Shown: positions 15,324-23,781 of the stretch, in pieces | Numbering within the stretch: position 1 is the first letter of the stretch | How the letters are laid out: every line of letters starts with the position of its first letter | NCBI GenBank assembly: GCA_035534995.1 | Contig: DATLQX010000056.1 | Location: 1-64,000, forward strand | From: JANWHV01 sp035534995 | Lineage (GTDB): Bacteria > Chloroflexota > UBA5177 > JANWHV01 | Length of the DNA stretch: 64,000 bases | Direction of reading: 5' to 3' | Made by a program: the position numbers and the translations under genes | Notes under the pieces: generated by a model | The model's input: the letters and a program-made list of their open reading frames with translations, nothing else | Told to the model about the DNA's origin: nothing | Database searches by the model: none

Positions 15324-16967
15324 CTACTCAGCCCCAGGCGCCCACTGGCTAATGCGGAAGATCACGAATTCGGCGGGCTTCGTGGGGGCAATCCCGATCT
15401 CCACGATTACCTGACCGGCATCAATGGTCTCCCGTGTATTATTCTCGGCATCGCACTTGACATAGAACGCCTCCTTGGCCGTGGCCCCGAAGAGCGCGCC
15501 GGTCATATAGACACGGGTCAAGAACGCGGCCGAGTCGCGACGAAGCTGCATCCACAGCGTCTGATCGTTGGGCTCGAACACCGACCACTGGGTGCCCCCC
15601 GCGATGCTCTCGCGGACAAAGTTGAACAGACGCCGCACGTTCAGATACCGCCATTCGGGGTCGCTGGACATGGTGCGGGCGCCCCAGATGCGGATACCGC
15701 GACCGGGGAAGGCGCGGATGCAGTTGATACCGACCGGATTGAGCAGGGTCTGCTCCATCTGGTTGGTCTGGTACTCCAGGCCGATGCAGCCGGCGATCGT
15801 CTCGTTGGCGGGCGCCTTGTGCACCCCGCGCGTATTGTCGGTTCGGGCCCACACACCGGCCAGGTGACCGCTGGGGGGCAGGTTCATCGTCTTGCCGGTC
15901 ACGGGATCGTTGACCTGGATCCAGGGATAGTAGAAGGCGGCATACGACGAGTCGTACCGCGCCTCGTTCAGGCGCCAATCCTTGATTTGCTGGGGCTTCA
16001 TCCCGGGAGGAGCATCGAGAATAGCCACCCGGTCGCCATTGCGCTCGCAATGGTCGATCATGGCCGTCTGCACGGCGCGCAGGCCGTCGCCGTCGATCAG
16101 GCCCTTCTGATAGGCGCTCATCAGGTCGGGCGCGCACAGGATGGTCAATTCATCCACCGCGTCCAGGCCGCCCAGACCGGTGCGGTCGGCGGAGTCGCCG
16201 ATGTAATCGTTAGGGGTGAGATTGGTCAGGGCCACCACTGGCGGCGCGCTCTCCAGATTGAAGAGCCCGAGCTGGGGGGGGACCATCAAGGACGTTTCGT
16301 CCGTGGCCTCGAGCATGGCGCGGACCAGCTTGGAGGCAACCCGCCCCTGGTTGACCACGGTCTCCACGAAGCGGGCGTCTCCACGCTTCAGGGTCACGTT
16401 GTCATACCGTTCCTGGGTATCGCCAGAGCGGACGGTCATGTTGAAGCGCGGCGTGGCATCGGCTTCCGCGGCCGGAGTGGCCCCTTCCGCCTTGTCCTTC
16501 CCGTCGGGCTTCTTCTCACCCGCCGCCGGTGCCGCCGACGTCTCGGGGGTGGCGTTGGCGATCTCCACCACTACATTGGCGGCTGCCCCCGGCAGCGCGG
16601 TTAAACGAAGCGCTCCACTGCCGGTGCCCGCGCGGGACGGCAGTAGGCGTTGCGCCGGTTGCGCGGCCACCTGGCCGTTACCCCCGCCGGATCCATTCCC
16701 CTCGGAGCCCAGGCGCACGACATAGCACACGCCGCCGCCGTTGTTGAAATAGCCATAGACACTATGAGCCAGATAGGCGCCGTCGATAAAGTCGCCAAAC
16801 GTGGCCTTGTACTGGGTCCAATTGGTGATCAGGGTAGCCTGGTTAAATGGCCCACGTTCGGCGAACCCAATGAACCCGGCAACCGCCGTGCCGACACCCT
16901 CAATCGGCTTACTACCGCCGGCTACTTCCTCGACATAGACACCTGGTGCGAGATAGCTTGTGGCCAT
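15324..16967 (-). CDS. eCIS contractile sheath protein (Afp2-4-like)
   Basis: 547 aa and the only sheath gene in the locus, whereas Afp and PVC have three. N-terminus TSYLAPGVYVEEVAGGSKPI and C-terminus with VYMTGALFGATAKEAFYVKC, NNTRETIDAGQVIVEIGIAP, KPAEFVIFRISQWAP are the conserved phage sheath ends that form the interlocking mesh. A charged low-complexity insert rich in Ala, Pro and Lys (about residues 144-175) probably loops out on the surface. GGGAAGGGAAAAG precedes the ATG at 16967. The 112-bp gap upstream holds no clear promoter. Confidence 0.95.
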   Translation of the reverse strand: MATSYLAPGVYVEEVAGGSKPIEGVGTAVAGFIGFAERGPFNQATLITNWTQYKATFGDFIDGAYLAHSVYGYFNNGGGVCYVVRLGSEGNGSGGGNGQVAAQPAQRLLPSRAGTGSGALRLTALPGAAANVVVEIANATPETSAAPAAGEKKPDGKDKAEGATPAAEADATPRFNMTVRSGDTQERYDNVTLKRGDARFVETVVNQGRVASKLVRAMLEATDETSLMVPPQLGLFNLESAPPVVALTNLTPNDYIGDSADRTGLGGLDAVDELTILCAPDLMSAYQKGLIDGDGLRAVQTAMIDHCERNGDRVAILDAPPGMKPQQIKDWRLNEARYDSSYAAFYYPWIQVNDPVTGKTMNLPPSGHLAGVWARTDNTRGVHKAPANETIAGCIGLEYQTNQMEQTLLNPVGINCIRAFPGRGIRIWGARTMSSDPEWRYLNVRRLFNFVRESIAGGTQWSVFEPNDQTLWMQLRRDSAAFLTRVYMTGALFGATAKEAFYVKCDAENNTRETIDAGQVIVEIGIAPTKPAEFVIFRISQWAPGAE

Positions 16968-17079
16968 CGAGACTTTTCCCTTCCCTCTTCAGTGAGCTAC
17001 AGGTCCGACCAGCTTCGTACCGTGCGCCCCTCCCGTCCCGCGGGCGATCGGGCCCGGCGGCGCCATGTGCTGCCCATCC

Positions 17080-17910
17080 TCACACCTCCAGATCGTAGTT
17101 TCGACCAGGAACCACCAGATCGCGTTCCACCACCACGCCGCCGGCCTGGGTGATCCGTACCTGATGCTTCCCCTCGGGCACCCCCGAGGCAACATAGCGC
17201 CCATCATCTCCGGTGCGCACGGTGATTCCCAGATCCGGAAAGGAAACCCCCACTCCGGAAACCGGCGTCCCACGTCCCTTCCCCTTGGCCTTCGCGTGGA
17301 CGATACCGCCAACCGCCAGCCGATGACTCACCCGCTGTTTCCGGGCATCCACGATATCGGTGATCGCGGTGAGCACCAATGGCGCTTCCTGCATCATATT
17401 CAGATCCACCGGCAAGGTCACGGCATAGACCACGGCCGGCTTCAAGTCATTATCGAGGGCATTCCAGAACTCCCCTGGGTTCCGCAACACGCCTTCCGCC
17501 TGGGCCACCATGATGTTCACCGGCCAGTCATCCTTCACCGTACCCTGAAGGAGATCCTTGCCTAACTCGCTCTCGCGCATCATGGTGGTCATCGCGCGCC
17601 AGAGCAGCGTGTGCTCATCGGAAACCTCGCGGGCCCAGGTGGTGACAAAGTACGAGAGATCCACGTAGACTGGGGGCCGCAGCCTACCGGTTCGCCCCTC
17701 GGGCCCATTCACCGTGCGATAATTCCGGGTGCGTAACGAGACGTTCTCGCGCACGTCGAAGAGATAGAGATTCACCGTCGGCTTGATCACCTTGGCGGAC
17801 CACTCACGCTTGGGACAATCAAAACTGATCTCGACTTCATTGGGATCCAGCGGCACTCGTTTCACCAAGAGCTGCTTGAGCGTGGCGTTGAAGTCGGTCA
17901 ACATCGTCAT
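17080..17910 (-). CDS. DUF4255 tail terminator/cap (Afp16-like) with C-terminal carboxypeptidase-regulatory-like domain
   Basis: 276 aa. Residues 1-190 carry the DUF4255 pattern (FDCPKREWSAKVIKPTVNLY, RPPVYVDLSYFVTTWAREVS, EHTLLWRAMTTMM), the domain of the eCIS cap that closes the tube/sheath end opposite the baseplate. After a Lys/Gly-rich linker (HAKAKGKGRG), residues ~215-276 form a beta-sandwich like carboxypeptidase-regulatory/PEGA domains (TVRTGDDGRYVASGVPEGKH). That domain is not part of Afp16 and could decorate or anchor the distal end. The start overlaps the upstream stop as ATGA. Confidence 0.88.
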   Translation of the reverse strand: MTMLTDFNATLKQLLVKRVPLDPNEVEISFDCPKREWSAKVIKPTVNLYLFDVRENVSLRTRNYRTVNGPEGRTGRLRPPVYVDLSYFVTTWAREVSDEHTLLWRAMTTMMRESELGKDLLQGTVKDDWPVNIMVAQAEGVLRNPGEFWNALDNDLKPAVVYAVTLPVDLNMMQEAPLVLTAITDIVDARKQRVSHRLAVGGIVHAKAKGKGRGTPVSGVGVSFPDLGITVRTGDDGRYVASGVPEGKHQVRITQAGGVVVERDLVVPGRNYDLEV

Positions 17911-18605
17911 GACGCAGTGCCTTCGGCAACCGGAGTGGGCGCGGCGCTCTTGGCATCCCGCTTGGGAAAGTGTGGACGAAGCCGGCCGTTCGACATGGTG
18001 ACAAACAGGTCAGGGTTAATGATCCGCTTCTCGAAATCCACCCACACCCGCGCGTCCTTCCGGCAATCGTAGACCCGGCACACGCTGGGCCGCTTCTCGT
18101 ATACCCCACAGTGAAACGCATCGGGATCCTGATGCACGCACCGGCCTACTTCTGGATCATGGCGGATCAAATAGGGCTGCCCATATTCCCATCGCACCAC
18201 CCCTTCGTCGAGATCCTGGGTGGACAGGGCGAAGCGCATTGAGCAACAGGCGGCACGGCACAGGGGCAAGCGGGCCTCACAGTCGATCTCCGGCAGTTTT
18301 TCGGACGGAATCGCGTACTTGTCGGGGAACTCCGTCGAGACCGCGACCCCGAAATCCTCGTGATCCAGCACGGACTTGAGGCGCTTCAGCTCCTCGCCTT
18401 GCCGCGCCTCAAGCTCCTCCTCGCTCAAAAGTCCGCGTTCGGCCAGGATGGCGGCAAGGGCTCCAACCTGGCTGCTCGCCGCCACTACCTGGCGGGCGAG
18501 CGTGTTAATCTCGTTATGGCAAAAGCCGAATCCCACCGCCAATTGCCGCTCATCGTCACCCATGGGCTCGTTATGCCTCAAGGATGCCATGGGAAGATCA
18601 ATCAT
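17907..18605 (-). CDS. YkgJ-type cysteine-cluster protein in the eCIS operon
   Basis: 232 aa, first gene of the structural operon. Residues 1-100 are helical and possibly coiled (AILAERGLLSEEELEARQGE). From about 108 comes a Cys-rich core: CEARLPLCRAACCSMRFALS, then RCVHQDPDAFHCGVYEKRPS, VCRVYDCRKD. This is the YkgJ/UPF0153 pattern thought to bind a zinc or iron-sulphur cluster. The ~200-nt leader and the ATGA coupling to the cap gene make it a designed member of the operon. A metal- or redox-sensing or assembly role is a guess. AGGAG lies nine bases before the ATG. Confidence 0.82.
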   Translation of the reverse strand: MIDLPMASLRHNEPMGDDERQLAVGFGFCHNEINTLARQVVAASSQVGALAAILAERGLLSEEELEARQGEELKRLKSVLDHEDFGVAVSTEFPDKYAIPSEKLPEIDCEARLPLCRAACCSMRFALSTQDLDEGVVRWEYGQPYLIRHDPEVGRCVHQDPDAFHCGVYEKRPSVCRVYDCRKDARVWVDFEKRIINPDLFVTMSNGRLRPHFPKRDAKSAAPTPVAEGTAS

Positions 18606-18802
18606 GAACGGATTCTCCTGGACGGAATGGTGTCCTACTCGGCCCCGCGTCGGCGGGTCTGGTCGGGCTGCGCTTTTAACCTGGGGTGCCTCGGGAGTAT
18701 GGCCATTCGGAGCCCTTCTGGCAGTGGACTTGCGCGATTCAGGGTTCGCCGGCCGGTAGCGACGAGAGGGTTCGCCGCCGCCAACGACGCATGGCAGTGG
18801 CT

Positions 18803-18831
18803 ATTATACTCGCTCCCGGCTTAATTCTCTA
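18803..18831 (-). promoter_or_regulatory. Candidate sigma-70-type promoter for the eCIS structural operon
   Basis: Minus strand: TAGAGA at 18831-18826, 17-bp spacer, then a perfect TATAAT at 18808-18803. It stands ~200 bp before the first structural gene (start 18605) and after a terminator-like stem for the ATPase gene. This would separate ATPase-unit transcription from the sheath/tube genes. Confidence 0.5.
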
Positions 18832-18835
18832 GTCC

Positions 18836-18866
18836 CCCGGCACACTTTTCCGCACATTTTGCCGGG
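18836..18866 (-). terminator. Terminator-like stem-loop after the eCIS ATPase gene
   Basis: CCCGGCA (18836-18842) and TGCCGGG (18860-18866) are complementary with a 17-base loop, starting 24 bp after the ATPase stop. There is no U-run, so any termination may be factor-assisted. The rest of the 284-bp gap (18606-18889) holds the promoter described separately and an apparent untranslated leader. Confidence 0.4.
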
Positions 18867-18889
18867 TAATCCAGAGAGAACGTTACTCC

Positions 18890-20965
18890 TTACCGCCCTG
18901 CCCGGTCGGATGAAGGAAGAAACGCATCCAGGGTATCACTCCCCATCAAGCGCCCCGCTTTCTGCTGCTCCCAGCGCACGGCCCGGATCAGCAGCTCACT
19001 GGAGACCGCGCACCCCGCCTCGGCGGCCAGGTAGGCGGCGGCCAGGGCGGCACTGACAATCGAGCCGCCCGCCAGCTCCAGGCGCTCCGACACTTCCGCC
19101 AGCACCAAATCCGGCTCGCAGGGGGCCTCGGCCAGGGCTCGTTGCCAGAGGCGATGGCGATCGGCGGCACTGGGAAGGGGAAAATCGATACTTATCCCAA
19201 TACGGCGGATGAATGCCTCGTCCAGATTGGCGCGCAGGTTGGTGGTCAGAATGGCCAATCCACGGTATCGCTCCATGCGCTGCAACAAATAGGAGGTCTC
19301 CACGTTGGCGTAGCGATCGTGGCTGTCCTTGACGTCAGATCGCTTCCCGAACAGGGCGTCCGCCTCGTCAAACACCAGGACCACCCCGCATCGCTCCGAT
19401 TCGTCGAAGATTTTGGCCAGGTTCTTTTCCGTCTCGCCAATATACTTGCTGATCACCTGGGCCAGATCGATCTTGCACACGTCCAGACCGAGGTCATTGG
19501 CGATCACCTCGGCCGCCATGCTCTTCCCCGTCCCCGGCTGGCCCGCGAAGAGCGCCGTCACGCCCGGCATTACCCCTCGCCCCATGCCCCAATCATGCTG
19601 CACCCGCGAACGGTAGCGGACCCGGCTGCACAGGTGGCGGAGAATCCGCAATCGGTCCTCCGGGAGCACGATGTCCTCCCAGACGAAGCGGGGCGCGATC
19701 AGGGTAAGCGAGGGGCCGTTGTGGCGGAGGGCGGCGCGGGCCGCTTGCAACACATGGCGAACCTCGGGAGTTTCGCCGATCGCCGCCGCGCTGGCCTTGG
19801 CCACCAACGCCACTTCCTCGATCAGCGCCCCGCTGAGTCCGTCGGTTTCCGAGAGAGCCAGGAACGCGCGCTCATCCAGGGCGATTCCATGCAGTTCCAC
19901 CACTTCATGCCAGCGAGTCAGCCGATCTTGCGAACGCGGCGGCGGCACGGCGACCGGAAGCACCCCGGTCCCCCCGTAGGCGACGCCGCCCTGCTCCTCC
20001 TGACTAATCAGGATCGGCGCGATGGGGCAGCGCAAGAGCCGTTGCCGGCAGCTTTCTCCGTGCGCTGGGTGCCGGAGCAGCGCGGCCGCCCCGGTGACAC
20101 AGGGAGTGAAACCCTTGAGTACCGCCTCGCGGAGGCACCGCTGCAACAGCGGTTCAAAGTCCTCGCGTTCGATCAAGCGGGCGCCGTCGATCACCAGTAC
20201 CGGCCGCTGGGCTCGGCCGGCCACCGCCGCCGCCACGGCCAGGCAGGTTTGTTCATCCTCGCCATGCAGGAAGGGCGGCGTCCCCCCGTTCAGGCCCTCG
20301 CTCACCATGGCCAGCACCTGTGAGGGAAGGGGAAGGTGTTGATCCTCGGTCAACGTGCGGGCCAGGCCGGCGATACCGGGATGCATGATGGTATCCCCCA
20401 GCAGATACCAGAGAAACCCCCGTTCCAGGGCGATATGCTGCTTGACCAGGGGCTCGTCCCCCGGCGTTTTGAGCAACTGCCAGTAGTGCAGCCGCCCGCC
20501 CGCCGCGAACGAGCTGAGATACTCAAGCTGATCGGCGCCCCCAGGAGCGAAGAGGGCAAGGGCAAGCTCCACCGACGGTTCCTTCCGGGTAATGTCGTCG
20601 TGCAAAAACCCGAAAAGCTGGCCATAGCGGGCATCGACTTCCGGCAGGAGCGAGAAGCCAACCACGGCTATCTCGAATGGCGATAAACCAAGGAGGCGGC
20701 ATGCTACCCCGAGCGGCGAGCCATCCGCCTCTGGCGGCAGCACCCAGGATGCTTGATCCTCCACGGCGGAGGCTGAGGTGAGGAGCGTCGGCCCGGCCAG
20801 TACCTGCTCGATCTGGCCGGGATCGACATGCAAGCCTCGGAAGGCATCCGGGACTTGCGTCCCCCCCGAGAGCCGTTCCTCGGCCAGGGCGCGCACCCGG
20901 TCTCCTATCCGCGTGAGCGCGACGAGCAGACCGGGATGAATATGCCTTGGCTGCACCGCCGTCAT
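18890..20965 (-). CDS. eCIS AAA+ ATPase (Afp15-like)
   Basis: 691 aa. The C-terminal AAA+ domain has Walker A GQPGTGKS (475-482), Walker B VVLVFDEAD (528-536), sensor TTNLRANLDEAFIRR and a YIGETEKNLAKIFD helix; the ~400-residue N-terminal region is the variable winged-helix/helical part of this family (IAVVGFSLLPEVDARYGQLF). Afp15-type ATPases are required for assembly or stability of the contractile particle and probably remodel a tube-cap or chaperone complex. ATGA overlap with the upstream Pro/TPR gene suggests the two products work together. Confidence 0.92.
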   Translation of the reverse strand: MTAVQPRHIHPGLLVALTRIGDRVRALAEERLSGGTQVPDAFRGLHVDPGQIEQVLAGPTLLTSASAVEDQASWVLPPEADGSPLGVACRLLGLSPFEIAVVGFSLLPEVDARYGQLFGFLHDDITRKEPSVELALALFAPGGADQLEYLSSFAAGGRLHYWQLLKTPGDEPLVKQHIALERGFLWYLLGDTIMHPGIAGLARTLTEDQHLPLPSQVLAMVSEGLNGGTPPFLHGEDEQTCLAVAAAVAGRAQRPVLVIDGARLIEREDFEPLLQRCLREAVLKGFTPCVTGAAALLRHPAHGESCRQRLLRCPIAPILISQEEQGGVAYGGTGVLPVAVPPPRSQDRLTRWHEVVELHGIALDERAFLALSETDGLSGALIEEVALVAKASAAAIGETPEVRHVLQAARAALRHNGPSLTLIAPRFVWEDIVLPEDRLRILRHLCSRVRYRSRVQHDWGMGRGVMPGVTALFAGQPGTGKSMAAEVIANDLGLDVCKIDLAQVISKYIGETEKNLAKIFDESERCGVVLVFDEADALFGKRSDVKDSHDRYANVETSYLLQRMERYRGLAILTTNLRANLDEAFIRRIGISIDFPLPSAADRHRLWQRALAEAPCEPDLVLAEVSERLELAGGSIVSAALAAAYLAAEAGCAVSSELLIRAVRWEQQKAGRLMGSDTLDAFLPSSDRAGR

Positions 20966-22956
20966 GGCACGGCGCTGACCAGAGTATCACAGAGATGATT
21001 CGCCGCCGACTCCGCCCCGGCGGAATCACCGGCCGCTGCCTCATCGAGCCCATCCAGAGCCTGAGCCACGGCGGGCGCGGGAAGGATCTTTCCCCGTTCC
21101 TCCAGTACCTTTACGGCCCGTCGCGCGGTCCCAGGCACCACCTCGCCGTGTCCGGCATGGACGAACGCGATCAGCCAGCCGCGGAGCACATCGACATCGG
21201 GCTGGATCGCGAACGCGGCGGCATAGGCCTGACCGGCGAGGTCCGGTGCCTCGGTTGCCGCTTCATCCCCCAGGGTCCGGAGCGCGGCGGAGTCACCGCT
21301 GGCCCCGGCAAGCCGGGTGGGCCACCGTGCCCGCAGCCGGGCCCTGGCGATCCCCGCCAGAGCCCCCTCATGCTCCGGTTCCTCGGAGAGGATCCGCTCG
21401 TAGTGGTCCACCGCGGCCCAGTAATCCTGGTCCTTGAGGGAGCGATCGGCTTCCTCCAGGAGCGCCGCCAGTTGGGCTGAGTTATCCCCGCCTCCCTGCG
21501 CGGCCTCAAGGCGGGCGCGGAGATCCCGGACCCGCGGATGTTCGGGCGCCTCCCGTTCGGCTTGCTCCAGGAGACGGAGCGCGGCTTCATGGTCCGCCCA
21601 TTGCGGCAAGAGATACAGCTCGGCCTCGTCCAGCACGGCGGCCAGGGCGGCCGGCAACGGCGCCGCCGGGGGCGCCGGGGGCGCTGGCGGAGCGGCGAGC
21701 ACCGGAGGGGCGGCCGGAACTGGGGGCGCCGGGTGAAAGAGCGGATCGATGCTGATCGGCGGCACGGGCTCATCCTGAGTGGCAGGCGCTTCGGTTTCCG
21801 GCGGCCCGGCAAATCCTCGTTCCCAGGTCGCTCGCGGCGTCACCACGGCGGCGGGCGACTCATCGGCTTCCCCGGCTGCACCGAGCCCCATCGGTCCCGG
21901 TTCCGGCTCAGCCACCAGAGCCCCTTGCCGAGCCGCATCCTCCCCGACGGCCGAGGCGTTATCCGCCCGAGACGCGGCCATCCCTTCCGTCGCCTGCGCG
22001 GGCGGCACGTTCACCGGCGTCTCCAGGGCCGGGTTCTCGACGGAAGCGATCGGTTCCGCCCAGGCGGAGGTGACAACTGCCTCGTCAGGAACAGCAACGA
22101 CCGGCATACCGACCTCGGCCGTTCGTTCGGCTGGACTCACGGCAGTTGGCGGCTCCAGGGTGGGAGTAGGCTCGGCGGGGAGTTCCGCCGCCGGCGCCTC
22201 ATAGGATGAGGCAGGCTCCGCCTGGACGGGAGGTTCGACGGGATATGCCGGCGCCGGCGGCTCGGAGCGGGGGGCCGGCGCCACGGGAAGCTGGGCTGCC
22301 TCGACCTCGTAGCGGGCGGTGGGAGCCGGCGTGGGACTGCTGGGAGGCGGGGGCGCTGGTTCCGGCGCCGCGGGTTGGCTGAGGACGTCCCACGGATCGT
22401 AGGGTGCCGGCGTGTGGGTGGCGCTGGGACTGGAGACCGGCGAGGGCACGGTAAAACTGGGGGCGACCGCGGGGGGAGCCGGGGCGGCGAACGGGGCTGC
22501 CGGCCCGTGCCCTGGCGCGCTTGTTGCTTCCAGGGCGCTCCAGGGGTCGCTGGGATCCCCGTGCTGGGAGGACGGAGCGGGGGGATTGGGATCCACCAGA
22601 GCCGGGGGGACCACCGCGTGATATTCGCGATCGCGGGGGGCGCTCCGCGCCGGATGAATATGCAACGAGGGCACGGCAAGAATCTCCCCATCGTTCCGAT
22701 AGGCCACCATGCCGAACTGGCGGGTCTCGCCGGGCGGGGTGCCGATATCGACCGCGCCGGTAAAGCGCGAGGGGACGCCGACGATGGCGAATTGCTGAGT
22801 CTGCCCGCGCATAATGACGTCCAATTCGGGCATGGACGCCCCAGGCACGCCGATAATCAGGCCATAGCGAATGGCCCCGGGAACCTCGAACCAGGTGAGG
22901 GCCAACCCTTCATCCGGCCGCGTTTCCGTCTGCAAGGGAACCGCAAGCATCTGCAT
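20962..22956 (-). CDS. Pro/Ala-rich eCIS-associated protein with N-terminal beta domain and C-terminal TPR-like helices
   Basis: 664 aa from ATG 22956, chosen because GAGGTG lies seven bases upstream. Residues 1-105 look like a beta-sandwich (fibronectin-like) domain: LALTWFEVPGAIRYGLIIGV. About 110-440 is a disordered Pro/Ala/Glu-rich spacer. About 440-640 contains helical repeats of TPR kind (AALRLLEQAEREAPEHPRVR, LKDQDYWAAVDHYERILSEE). The domain order suggests a scaffold: one end binds a partner, the other presents protein-docking helices. It is translationally coupled to the Afp15-like ATPase, so it may be its adaptor. I know no defined function. Confidence 0.7.
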   Translation of the reverse strand: MQMLAVPLQTETRPDEGLALTWFEVPGAIRYGLIIGVPGASMPELDVIMRGQTQQFAIVGVPSRFTGAVDIGTPPGETRQFGMVAYRNDGEILAVPSLHIHPARSAPRDREYHAVVPPALVDPNPPAPSSQHGDPSDPWSALEATSAPGHGPAAPFAAPAPPAVAPSFTVPSPVSSPSATHTPAPYDPWDVLSQPAAPEPAPPPPSSPTPAPTARYEVEAAQLPVAPAPRSEPPAPAYPVEPPVQAEPASSYEAPAAELPAEPTPTLEPPTAVSPAERTAEVGMPVVAVPDEAVVTSAWAEPIASVENPALETPVNVPPAQATEGMAASRADNASAVGEDAARQGALVAEPEPGPMGLGAAGEADESPAAVVTPRATWERGFAGPPETEAPATQDEPVPPISIDPLFHPAPPVPAAPPVLAAPPAPPAPPAAPLPAALAAVLDEAELYLLPQWADHEAALRLLEQAEREAPEHPRVRDLRARLEAAQGGGDNSAQLAALLEEADRSLKDQDYWAAVDHYERILSEEPEHEGALAGIARARLRARWPTRLAGASGDSAALRTLGDEAATEAPDLAGQAYAAAFAIQPDVDVLRGWLIAFVHAGHGEVVPGTARRAVKVLEERGKILPAPAVAQALDGLDEAAAGDSAGAESAANHLCDTLVSAVP

Positions 22957-23115
22957 GATTACACCTCGATCTGGCCGCATTGAAGCGACGGGGAAAGGAG
23001 ACCCTCGCGAACGCATCCGCGGTGAAGCTGCCACACAGCCCTAAAATAGAACAATGATAGGAGTAGCACGCCTGGGGCCTGAGGTCAAGCGGGACATTTG
23101 GCTGAGCGACGTTCA

Positions 23116-23145
23116 TTGGCCCCGCGCGAGGTTTTGTAGTATAGT
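23116..23145 (+). promoter_or_regulatory. Candidate promoter for the small Cys-rich gene
   Basis: TTGGCC at 23116-23121, an 18-bp spacer, and TATAGT at 23140-23145 form a plausible -35/-10 pair on the plus strand, about 73 bp before the ATG at 23218. The minus-strand eCIS ATPase operon starts at 22956; I found no equally good pair for it, only TTGACC (23088-23083) and TATCAT (23059-23054) spaced too far apart. Confidence 0.35.
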
Positions 23146-23217
23146 GCTGGGATTACGCGGGTTCCGTGGCCACGATACCACGCGAGCCGCTGGATTGGAG
23201 TACAAGAGGAAAGACAG

Positions 23218-23451
23218 ATGATCGCGATCCCAGGGCCCTGTACGGCACACCAGCGATGGTGGTTCGGACGGCGCCATTGCCGATGCTGCCGCCTTTATTT
23301 CGCCCGCCGGGACGGAGTCTGGCTGACGGTGGGCAAGCCGTACCATATGCACTTTCACTGCAACCGGTGTCAGCGCGCGGCGCGAGAAGATCTGGCAGGG
23401 AGAGGGGCACCGGATGTGGCCCAGACTCCACGACGGAGCGGGAGGGGCTAG
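23218..23451 (+). CDS. Small Cys-rich, possibly zinc-ribbon protein
   Basis: 77 aa. Two Cys groups, HCRCC (around 20-24) and HCNRC (around 47-51), lie 23 residues apart with aromatic and basic residues between (RLYFARRDGVWLTVGKPYHM), compatible with one zinc-binding ribbon. AGAGGAAAG stands just before the ATG and a promoter-like pair lies upstream. The Arg/Gly-rich C-terminus is probably disordered. It is divergent from the eCIS operon. I do not recognise the family. Confidence 0.4.
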   Translation: MIAIPGPCTAHQRWWFGRRHCRCCRLYFARRDGVWLTVGKPYHMHFHCNRCQRAAREDLAGRGAPDVAQTPRRSGRG

Positions 23452-23499
23452 AATGTCGCTGGGGAGGAGGTGGCCTCCCCCTCGCGGCTACCTGCCGCG

Positions 23500-23781
23500 A
23501 TGGCCGCTAAAGCCCGCTTTTACCTCCGCGCCGGCACCCCAATCGTCTGGGTCATCTGGCCCCGGAGTGGGCACATCGACATCTGGCGTGCCGAAATCCT
23601 CACCGTCCCCGCGACCGTACTTACTCTGGGCGGTATCCTAGACGGCGAACACGTGCTCTCCGGATTCACCGATCCCGTCGACGACCTGTTTCTGGATCCC
23701 CTCCGCCCAGAGCGGGAGAAACTCCACGTACGCTCCGCTTTCTACCTCCGGCCGCCGCAGCCAGCCCAAGAGCTTAATTAG
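23500..23781 (+). pseudogene. Uma2-family (DUF820) nuclease remnant
   Basis: Reads AKARFYLRAGTPIVWVIWPR, then LTLGGILDGEHVLSGFTDPV and DDLF. This matches the C-terminal third of Uma2/DUF820 PD-(D/E)XK proteins, where the typical sequence is KVREYLAAGVRLVWVVDP...LDGGDVLPGF. The N-terminal catalytic part is missing and the 3' end runs ~140 bp into the convergent epimerase gene. It is a decayed fragment. Confidence 0.55.
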
